DNA of 64,000 nt from UBA965 sp046303375 (GTDB lineage Bacteria > Chloroflexota > Chloroflexia > Chloroflexales > Roseiflexaceae), in assembly GCA_046303375.1 (NCBI GenBank), contig JBKCGB010000113.1, positions 1 to 64,000 on the forward strand. Reading direction: 5' to 3'. Shown here one piece after another: positions 7,798-14,083 of the stretch (its first letter is position 1; every line of letters begins with the position of its first letter). The notes under the pieces were generated by a model. It was not told the DNA's origin and made no database searches. It saw only the letters and a list, made by a program, of their open reading frames with translations. Both the position numbers and the translations under genes were made by a program.

Positions 7798-8229
7798 TTA
7801 CTGCACCGCAGCAAGCGCTGCCCGCCCCAACACCCTGATATCCTCGGCAATATCCGTGGCTGCCAATTCGTGGGTATCCACCCAACGCACTCCGGTGCTC
7901 TCACGAATCGAAGGATTCAAGGTTCCCCCCACCACCAGCGCAAAATAAATGAAATCGATATGTTGATGGTCTGGTGTAATGTTTTCGAGTAGGATACAAT
8001 ATGGCTGTGGCAACACCTGCACGTCACCAAGCTGAGAACCACAACTGGTGAGTTGCACGTCGAGACCGGTTTCTTCGCGGACTTCACGAATTGCAGCATC
8101 GTGCGGGAGCTCGTGTGGGTCGATGTGCCCACCTGGCGGCAACCACATCTGAAGCTTGCGGTGAAACAACAGCAACGTTCGGTGTTGTTGCACCACAAAA
8201 GTGGTCGCAGTAAAATCACGTGTTATCAT
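7798..8229 (-). CDS. NUDIX hydrolase
   Basis: A 143 aa single-domain NUDIX hydrolase, cleaving a nucleoside diphosphate linked to another group. The Nudix box is complete: GHIDPHELPHDAAI followed by REVREETGL (about 34-56), with the metal-binding Glu residues REVxEE present. The rest is a compact alpha/beta fold with no extra domain, so substrate is not predictable; housecleaning of oxidised or unusual nucleotides is common. It converges on the SRP RNA with only two bases between them, and no terminator is evident there. It is divergent from the ECF sigma gene. Confidence 0.88.
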   Translation of the reverse strand: MITRDFTATTFVVQQHRTLLLFHRKLQMWLPPGGHIDPHELPHDAAIREVREETGLDVQLTSCGSQLGDVQVLPQPYCILLENITPDHQHIDFIYFALVVGGTLNPSIRESTGVRWVDTHELAATDIAEDIRVLGRAALAAVQ

Positions 8230-8317
8230 GAGGAGTGCAACCTTCTCACCAATCGTATCGTCAAGCCATTAATAGCATAGTGCGATACGTGCGGGGCGTC
8301 AAAGGAGTTTTGCTTTT

Positions 8318-8911
8318 GTGGCAGAGCCTTCACTAGAACTGATCCGCAAGGCCCAACGTGGTCATCACGATGCCTTCAATGACATCGTACTGAGTCAGCA
8401 ACGCTACGTCTACAGTCTTGCTATGCGCATCTTTCACAACAAAGAAGATGCCGAAGATCTCGTACAAAGTACATTTATTCGGGTTTTTCGTACGATTCAC
8501 CAGTATAACGGTGATAGTCGATTCACCACATGGTTGTATCGTATCGTCATCAACCTGGCCCGAGATGAATTACGTGCACGTGGTCGCAAAGTACCAATTA
8601 TTAACCCAGGAGGAGATGACGAAGACAACATGGATCCAGTCAGCTTCATTGTTGACCATGATCCAACGCGTGACCCCCAGGCAATGCTTGAGCACAACGA
8701 AACGCGCCGGCAGTTAGACTATGCGTTAGCAAAGCTCGAGCCACAATTTCAGCTGGTGCTGACGCTCTTCTTTTTTGAGGACCTCAAATACAATGACATT
8801 GCGGATATACTCAATATTCCGCTCAACACGGTCAAAAGTCATATCCGTCGCGGCAAGGAGCGTCTGCGTGAAATCATACTAGAAGATTCACCTGATAGTG
8901 CATTACGTTGA
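8318..8911 (+). CDS. ECF RNA polymerase sigma factor
   Basis: A 197 aa group 4 sigma factor that directs RNA polymerase to stress-type promoters. Region 2 spans about 20-90 (YSLAMRIFHNKEDAEDLVQSTFIRVFR, shortened here as NKEDAEDLVQ; then FTTWLYRIVINLARDELR), and region 4 about 130-185 with the helix-turn-helix LKYNDIADILNIPLNTVKSHIRRGKERLR-like segment (key words YNDIADIL, TVKSHIRRG). The start is GTG 8318, preceded by AAAGGAG at 8301-8307. An anti-sigma gene follows after 35 bp with its own strong site, the usual paired layout, so activity is likely controlled by release from the membrane anti-sigma. The signal sensed is unknown. Confidence 0.92.
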   Translation: MAEPSLELIRKAQRGHHDAFNDIVLSQQRYVYSLAMRIFHNKEDAEDLVQSTFIRVFRTIHQYNGDSRFTTWLYRIVINLARDELRARGRKVPIINPGGDDEDNMDPVSFIVDHDPTRDPQAMLEHNETRRQLDYALAKLEPQFQLVLTLFFFEDLKYNDIADILNIPLNTVKSHIRRGKERLREIILEDSPDSALR

Positions 8912-8946
8912 CCGCATGATGCACTGACTGTACCACGGAGGTATTT

Positions 8947-9465
8947 ATGCCCACTTGCGATGATATCCGTACCATGATTGCCATAGGCGACACTGAAGAT
9001 GCCCTTGTGCAGCAACACCTACCCGATTGTGCTGAATGCACCGACTACGCGGCAAAAATGGCAGCATTCGACCAATTCATGGCAGGCAAATTGAGTGTTG
9101 CGCCCCCACCCCAACTCACCGCCAAATTACTTGCCATTGCCACAGACCATGCAATTCCAGCACATGCGCGTGCGTGGTGGGCGACACCGGCGGTGGTGGT
9201 CATCGGCATGATTGCAGTCGCATTCTCCGTATTTTTGTCGGCACAGATGACACTGTGGTTTGCGAGTACTTCTGCATATCGCGATTATGCGCTAGCAATC
9301 GTCACCGCCCCCGATCGTTTGTATGCGTGGGCCGTCAGTCTGCCGACCATTGGGGTGGCTGTTGCAACGTTAAGCACGATGCGAATTCAGTTGATTTTCA
9401 TGCTGGTGATTGGACTGTTTGTGCTCGGGTATTTTAATCAGCGCCAGCCCAAACGCACCAAATAA
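8947..9465 (+). CDS. Zinc-finger anti-sigma factor, membrane-bound
   Basis: A 172 aa partner of the ECF sigma factor. The N-terminus has the anti-sigma zinc-binding pattern with Cys4 and QQHLPDCAEC (His24, Cys28, Cys31), i.e. H-x3-C-x2-C. Residues about 76-100 (PAVVVIGMIAVAFSVFL) form one membrane helix and about 150-166 (IFMLVIGLFVLGYF) another; a third hydrophobic stretch near 130 is possible. Thus the zinc finger should hold the sigma factor at the inner membrane face. CGGAGG before ATG 8947 is a strong ribosome site. Extracytoplasmic part is very short, so signalling by proteolysis of a large sensor domain seems unlikely. Confidence 0.85.
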   Translation: MPTCDDIRTMIAIGDTEDALVQQHLPDCAECTDYAAKMAAFDQFMAGKLSVAPPPQLTAKLLAIATDHAIPAHARAWWATPAVVVIGMIAVAFSVFLSAQMTLWFASTSAYRDYALAIVTAPDRLYAWAVSLPTIGVAVATLSTMRIQLIFMLVIGLFVLGYFNQRQPKRTK

Positions 9466-9492
9466 CGTGTAGCTGGGTGGGCATCTTTCTTT

Positions 9493-9522
9493 TTGCATCA
9501 GGGCATCTGCCTGTGCTATAAT
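9493..9522 (+). promoter_or_regulatory. Promoter of tRNA-Gln
   Basis: TTGCAT (9493-9498) and perfect TATAAT (9517-9522) are separated by 18 bp, placing the start near 9529, five bases before the mature tRNA. Confidence 0.7.
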
Positions 9523-9533
9523 AACCAACGCGT

Positions 9534-9607
9534 TGCCAGATTGTGTAATGGTAGCACTACGGACTTTGAATCCGTCTGTCTAGGTTCGAATCCTAGTCTG
9601 GCAACCA
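9534..9607 (+). tRNA. tRNA-Gln (anticodon TTG)
   Basis: Acceptor TGCCAGA (9534-9540) pairs with TCTGGCA (9597-9603); discriminator A at 9604 and CCA encoded at 9605-9607. The first pair U1-A72 is typical of bacterial glutamine tRNA. The anticodon loop reads CTTTGAA, giving UUG for CAA and wobble CAG. T arm CTAGGTTCGAATCCTAG is perfect. Confidence 0.96.
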
Positions 9608-9643
9608 CTGATTGTTGTTTCCCACTCCATATCACACACACAT

Positions 9644-10672
9644 ATGACGGTGTCTCCCACCACAACCCGTACCGTTGTCGTACTCGCCGCTGGTGAGGGT
9701 ACACGGATGCGGTCTACGCTCCCCAAGGTACTGCACCAGATTGCAGGCAAACCGATGTTGCGCCGTGTGCTGGATGTGGCTGATGCGCTTGCACCCACCC
9801 AAACCTGTGTGGTTGTTTCACCACACGCACATGCACAAATCACTGCCACATGTGGCACTGACTACCTCTACATCCCTCAACACGAACGCCGTGGCACTGC
9901 GCATGCACTCATGCAGGCGCTACCTCACCTCAACGCAACCGCAGGGCATGTCATTGTGTTGTTTGGGGATACGCCGTTGTTGCGCGCAGATACCATCTCA
10001 CAGCTGTTGAGTGAGATAACACACCATCACGCCATCCTCGGCTTGGTTAGTTTTGATGTGCCTACACCCCACAACTACGGTCGGATTGTACGCAATACCA
10101 CAGGTGATGTTATTGCAATTGTGGAAGCCAAAAATTGCACCCCAGAGCAAGTACACATCTGCGAGTCAAACAGTGGCATCATGATTATTGATATCACTTG
10201 GCTTCGGAGCGCACTCCCCTCGATCACCCCTGATTCGGTCAGCAATGAATACTACTTGACTGATTTGGTGGCACATGCAGTGGCACAACATGGTGCTGGT
10301 GCGGTACGCGGGTTGCGTGTGACCGATACCAGCGAAGCCTGGGGAGTCAACGATCGCATGCAGTTGGCCACAGCCGAGGCGCTACTCCATACACGCACCG
10401 TGCAGCAACTCATGGCACACGGTGTCACCATCAGCCACCCGCACCTCGTCACCATCGAGCCCGAGGTACAGATTGGCGCAGACACCGTAATTGCGCCAGG
10501 CTGTGTGCTCCGTGGTTACACGAATATTGGTCAGCATTGTGTGATTGGACCGCACACCACCCTCGACGACTGCACCATTGCAGATTATTGTGTGGTGCCA
10601 CACAGCATGCTCAAACAGAGTACAATACCCGTAGGAACTCACGTGGAGCCGTTTACGCACATGCGCCCCTAA
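9644..10672 (+). CDS. GlmU-like UDP-GlcNAc pyrophosphorylase lacking the acetyltransferase domain
   Basis: The N-terminal uridyltransferase makes UDP-GlcNAc from GlcNAc-1-phosphate and UTP. VLAAGEGTRMRSTLPKVLH (about 13-31) is the nucleotide loop; GDTPLL (about 107-112), NSGI and NEYYLTD are the sugar and metal contacts of GlmU. After residue 255 only the first hexapeptide turns are present, and the chain ends at EPFTHMRP, exactly where normal GlmU continues (AHLRPG) into its acetyltransferase left-handed helix. So at 342 aa it is about 110 residues shorter than bifunctional GlmU, and the catalytic His/Lys/Arg set of the acetyltransferase is missing. Either a separate enzyme acetylates GlcN-1-P, or this is a relative with another sugar. 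The stop is clean and no acetyltransferase frame follows. No strong ribosome site is seen before ATG 9644. Confidence 0.8.
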   Translation: MTVSPTTTRTVVVLAAGEGTRMRSTLPKVLHQIAGKPMLRRVLDVADALAPTQTCVVVSPHAHAQITATCGTDYLYIPQHERRGTAHALMQALPHLNATAGHVIVLFGDTPLLRADTISQLLSEITHHHAILGLVSFDVPTPHNYGRIVRNTTGDVIAIVEAKNCTPEQVHICESNSGIMIIDITWLRSALPSITPDSVSNEYYLTDLVAHAVAQHGAGAVRGLRVTDTSEAWGVNDRMQLATAEALLHTRTVQQLMAHGVTISHPHLVTIEPEVQIGADTVIAPGCVLRGYTNIGQHCVIGPHTTLDDCTIADYCVVPHSMLKQSTIPVGTHVEPFTHMRP

Positions 10673-10695
10673 AGCGCAGTATCAGACAAGGAGGA

Positions 10696-10718
10696 GACCG
10701 CCTCACCAGAGGCTGGTC
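10696..10718 (+). other. Hairpin between a distant Shine-Dalgarno and the prs start
   Basis: AAGGAGG at 10688-10694 lies 30 bases before ATG 10725, too far for normal initiation. Between them GACC-G-CCTC (10696-10704) pairs with GAGG-CT-GGTC (10709-10718) around loop ACCA. Folding would bring the ribosome site to about seven bases from the start codon. A weak local site GAGG also exists, so this is a suggestion only. Confidence 0.35.
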
Positions 10719-10724
10719 TGTGCT

Positions 10725-11663
10725 ATGGAAGGTCGCCTACAAGTTTTTAGCGGCAATGCCAATCTCGCACTCGCCAAAGAAATCTCTGCCTGCCTCAATC
10801 TGAACCTCGGTCGTGCGCTTGTTACCAAGTTCAAAAACGGTGAAACCCGCGTCAAAATCGAAGAAAACGTACGTGGTTCCGACGTCTTTATCGTGCAACC
10901 AACCTGCATTCCTGTCAATGACAACTTGATGGAGCTGTTGATTATCATCGATGCCGTCAAGCGTGCCTCAGCAGCACGTATTACAGCGGTTATTCCATAT
11001 TATGGTTATGCCAAACAAGAGAAAAAAACCACTGGGCGCGAGCCAATTTCAGCCAAACTGGTCGCCAACCTTATCCGTACGGCGGGCGCACACCGTGTGC
11101 TGACCATGGATCTGCATGCACCTGCCATCGAGGGATTTTTCGATATTCCAGTCGACCATCTGCAGGCAGGTCAGCTCTTGTCCGAATATATACGTGGTCT
11201 CAACCTCAAAGACCCGGTGGTGATTTCGCCTGATGCAGGTGGCGTGGGTCGTGCCAACGAATTCCGCGAGCGCATTGGTGCCGGACTCGCAATTATTGCC
11301 AAACAGCGCCCCCGACCAGATACCGTTGAAATGATTGAAATGGTGGGTGATGTATCAGGGCGACCAGCGGTCATCGTCGACGATATGATTTCAACTGGGG
11401 GGACACTTGTCGAAGCTGCCAAGTCACTCCTGAGTCGTGGAGCCACACACGTCTACGCCTGTGCCACCCACGGCATTTTTGCAGGAGATGGGCTCGATGC
11501 CATCCGGGCCTCACAGATGGTAGAAACAATCGTAACCAACACCATTCCCCAATCACCCGATGCGGCTCAGTCGCGCGTACGCACCATCAGTGTGGCGCCG
11601 CTCTTTGCCGAGGCCATTTTACGCATTCACAAGGATTTATCCTTGAGTGCACTCTTTTCATAA
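10725..11663 (+). CDS. prs: Ribose-phosphate pyrophosphokinase
   Basis: Makes PRPP from ribose-5-phosphate and ATP, for purine, pyrimidine, histidine and NAD synthesis. Of usual length (312 aa). It shows VFSGNANLALAKEI at the start, NGETRV and the flexible loop QEKKTTGREPISAK (about 98-111), DLHAP (about 130), the flag PDAGGVGRANEF, and the PRPP loop VIVDDMISTGGT (about 216-227). It is a class I enzyme, so phosphate activation and ADP inhibition are expected. The gene follows glmU-like by 52 bp, a neighbour pairing common in bacteria (glmU-prs), so they likely share a transcript; a hairpin upstream of the ATG may tune translation. Confidence 0.95.
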   Translation: MEGRLQVFSGNANLALAKEISACLNLNLGRALVTKFKNGETRVKIEENVRGSDVFIVQPTCIPVNDNLMELLIIIDAVKRASAARITAVIPYYGYAKQEKKTTGREPISAKLVANLIRTAGAHRVLTMDLHAPAIEGFFDIPVDHLQAGQLLSEYIRGLNLKDPVVISPDAGGVGRANEFRERIGAGLAIIAKQRPRPDTVEMIEMVGDVSGRPAVIVDDMISTGGTLVEAAKSLLSRGATHVYACATHGIFAGDGLDAIRASQMVETIVTNTIPQSPDAAQSRVRTISVAPLFAEAILRIHKDLSLSALFS

Positions 11664-11674
11664 AAAGGATATCT

Positions 11675-12973
11675 GTGGAACTGATTGACATACCCTTGCG
11701 TTGGGTTGGCATTGTGATGTGTATCTTCTTTATTGTCCTCGCATCACTTGCCGAAGCCTCACTGAGTGCGATTTCGCGCCGCCAACTCAACAGCATAAAC
11801 GGTGGTTCACGCGCCCAAGTCATTGACGACCTTATCACAGATGCCTATCGCTTCAAAGTTGCCTTGTTGTTGCTCAACACGATGGCGCTGATTGCCCTGA
11901 CTGCACTCGCATTTGGGCTGATTGCGGTGTTGCCACTCTGGCAACAAATCATCTGGATGCTCGGTGCCACCGTCGCCATCATCCTCATTGCCGAAGCACT
12001 CCCCAAGGCGGTAGCGATTCGCAATCCGGCAACCATCGCCAAACTCATTGCTACGCCGTTTTCGGTGTGTATGGTCGTGCTCCGCCCCCTGATTGTCGCC
12101 ATCGATTTCGTGGCACGGAGTCTGCTTACGCCCAAAGGCTCGCAAGAATTAGCGCCAGTGGTCACCGAAGAAGAGCTCATGACGATTGTGAACGTTGGTG
12201 AAGAAGAGGGCATCCTCGAACCCACAGAACGTGCCATGATCAAAGATATCATCACGTTTGGTGATACCATCGTGCGTGAAATCATGACTCCGCGTGTGGA
12301 TGTCATCACTATCAGCATCACGGCATCCATCGATGATGCGTTGAATCTCATCACTGGTCACGGACATTCACGCATCCCCGTCTATCGTGAATCGAGCGAC
12401 CGGATTATTGGCGTGTTATACGCCAAAGATTTACTAGCAAGTTTGCGGTTTGGCCAGAAACCAGCAGCAATCCACACACTGATGCGTCATCCGTTTTATG
12501 TGCCCGAGCTCATCAATATTGATGATTTGTTGCGCACCATGCAGAACAAACGAGTGCATTTTGCAGTGGTAGTCGATGAATACGGTGCGACCACGGGCAT
12601 CGTGACGCTGGAAGACATCCTCGAAGAAATCGTTGGGGACATCAACGACGAGTTCGACATTGCTACGTTGCCAGACATGGTATGGAATGGACCAACTGAA
12701 TTGACTGTTGATGCGCGTGTCCTGCTTGACGATATCAACGACCAGACGGGTCTTTCACTCAACTCTGAAACATCAGACCGCATCGGTGGGTTCATTGCCG
12801 AGCACTTGGGGCGGATGAGTCAAATCGGCGACCAGGTGTCACTCCCCGATCACACGCTGCTCACCGTCATGGCCATTGACGGTATTCGTACGAGTCGTAT
12901 TCGCATCAACATACCGGTGAAACCACACCAAGGGGGAGATGATGAGTCAAATCAATCGCCAACAACTCATTGA
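11675..12973 (+). CDS. CNNM/CorC-type protein (DUF21, CBS pair, CorC_HlyC)
   Basis: A 432 aa membrane protein of the CNNM/CorC family, tied to magnesium (and sometimes cobalt) efflux or control. The N-terminal DUF21 membrane domain covers about 1-150 with four hydrophobic segments (IVMCIFFIVLASLAEASLS; LNTMALIALTALAF; MLGATVAIILIAEALPKAVA). Two CBS motifs occupy about 200-325 (REIMTPRVDVI; HSRIPVYRESSDRIIGVLYAKDL; FAVVVDEYGATTGIVTLEDIL shortened as DEYGATTGI), and a C-terminal CorC_HlyC domain about 340-420. CBS domains likely bind adenine nucleotides. GTG 11675 is chosen, with AAAAGGAT before it. The gene lies 11 bp after prs and overlaps cdd, so all three are probably one operon. Confidence 0.88.
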   Translation: MELIDIPLRWVGIVMCIFFIVLASLAEASLSAISRRQLNSINGGSRAQVIDDLITDAYRFKVALLLLNTMALIALTALAFGLIAVLPLWQQIIWMLGATVAIILIAEALPKAVAIRNPATIAKLIATPFSVCMVVLRPLIVAIDFVARSLLTPKGSQELAPVVTEEELMTIVNVGEEEGILEPTERAMIKDIITFGDTIVREIMTPRVDVITISITASIDDALNLITGHGHSRIPVYRESSDRIIGVLYAKDLLASLRFGQKPAAIHTLMRHPFYVPELINIDDLLRTMQNKRVHFAVVVDEYGATTGIVTLEDILEEIVGDINDEFDIATLPDMVWNGPTELTVDARVLLDDINDQTGLSLNSETSDRIGGFIAEHLGRMSQIGDQVSLPDHTLLTVMAIDGIRTSRIRINIPVKPHQGGDDESNQSPTTH

Positions 12974-13346
12974 TGCGGCCATCACCGCCCGTACACATGC
13001 CTATGCGCCGTATTCGCGCTTTTTGGTGGGTGCCGCAGTCTTGTGTCGTGATGGTCGCATCTTTATGGGATGCAACATTGAAAATGCCGCCTATCCCAGT
13101 ACCAACTGTGCCGAGCGCGTTGCGATGCAGTCTGCCTGGGCCGTGGGTGCACGTGATATTATCGCTATTGCGGTTGTTGCTGATACACCTGGGCCGGTGA
13201 GCCCATGTGGGGGCTGCCGTCAAGTCATGGCCGAGCTTGCACAACAGGCCATCGTCTATCTCACCAATCTGCACGGGCAGGTGTACGAAACATCCGTGCC
13301 TGCACTATTGCCGGGAGCCTTTGACCCCAGCGATTTGCCGCAATAA
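12939..13346 (+). CDS. cdd: Cytidine deaminase
   Basis: A 135 aa tetrameric-type zinc cytidine deaminase converting cytidine and deoxycytidine to uridine forms in pyrimidine salvage. Zinc ligands: Cys of NCAERV (with catalytic Glu) and both Cys of SPCGGCRQ. The substrate motif FLVGAAV and NIENAAYPSTNCAE are intact. Start ATG 12939 (or 12942) lies inside the CorC-family gene, a 35 bp overlap, with GGGGGAG before it; translation is likely coupled. It converges with the M23 lipoprotein gene with nine bases between, so no room for a terminator outside the genes. Confidence 0.95.
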   Translation: MMSQINRQQLIDAAITARTHAYAPYSRFLVGAAVLCRDGRIFMGCNIENAAYPSTNCAERVAMQSAWAVGARDIIAIAVVADTPGPVSPCGGCRQVMAELAQQAIVYLTNLHGQVYETSVPALLPGAFDPSDLPQ

Positions 13347-13355
13347 CAAGCGCAT

Positions 13356-14081
13356 TTACGGCGCAAACACCGGTTGCAACGACTCGCCTTTTTCCCATGC
13401 CTGCAAAAACGTATACGGATTCATTTCACCACGACGGACCTGCCAATCATCGGGGAATGTTGGTCGTGAAATGCCGAAATGCAGATGCGGTGGTGTGTGG
13501 CGGGCATTCCCCGACCGTCCCGTATACCCGAGCACATCCCCGGCACGCACGTGCATGCCGAGGACCAACCCCGGTGCGACTGCTTGTAAATGCGACCCGT
13601 AGTAACGATTGCCATCAACGCCAATAATTGCTACTGCTAACCCGCTCCGACTAGCAGGATCATCGACCGTGGGATCCCAGCGATCGGTTGTTTCAATATA
13701 ATCAATAACCCCATCCACGACTGCCACAAATGGTGCACCATCGTCACAAAAAATATCAGTGGCCATGTAATCGTGGTGTTCACGACCATAGGTGACAGGC
13801 ACGCCGGACACCGGAAAGACATATGTATACGGGGATTGCACCGCCGCTGTTGCCTGCACAAGTTGTTGCGTACGCACAGGCCATGGCGTAGGGGTCGGCG
13901 GAGCAGGCCGTGGTAGAAGCGTAGCAGTGGATGCGTGCGTCGGCGTGACAACAGGCAGTAGCGTCGTAGTCACTGTGGCCGGCAGTGACGCTGGTATGCG
14001 CGTAGAATCGACTGCCACCGGCGTACTGCACCCCGTACACCACCAGAGCACCACTACCCAGTAGTAGTTTCGCCCATGCAT
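13356..14081 (-). CDS. M23-family metallopeptidase, probable lipoprotein
   Basis: A 241 aa exported protein with a LytM/M23 peptidase domain that would cleave peptidoglycan cross-links or act as a regulator. The N-terminus (YYWVVVLWWCTGCST) looks like a lipoprotein signal with the anchoring Cys near residue 18, although the -3 residue is Cys rather than Leu. A Thr/Pro-rich linker follows to about 75. Zinc ligands: HHDYMATD (H-x6-D with the first His and the Asp) and HLHFG near residue 215. YTGRSGNARHTPPHLHFG is the classical core. So catalytic activity is plausible. The gene follows the ManC fusion gene on the minus strand by 2 bp and is likely co-transcribed with it. Confidence 0.85.
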   Translation of the reverse strand: MHGRNYYWVVVLWWCTGCSTPVAVDSTRIPASLPATVTTTLLPVVTPTHASTATLLPRPAPPTPTPWPVRTQQLVQATAAVQSPYTYVFPVSGVPVTYGREHHDYMATDIFCDDGAPFVAVVDGVIDYIETTDRWDPTVDDPASRSGLAVAIIGVDGNRYYGSHLQAVAPGLVLGMHVRAGDVLGYTGRSGNARHTPPHLHFGISRPTFPDDWQVRRGEMNPYTFLQAWEKGESLQPVFAP

Positions 14082-14083
14082 AT

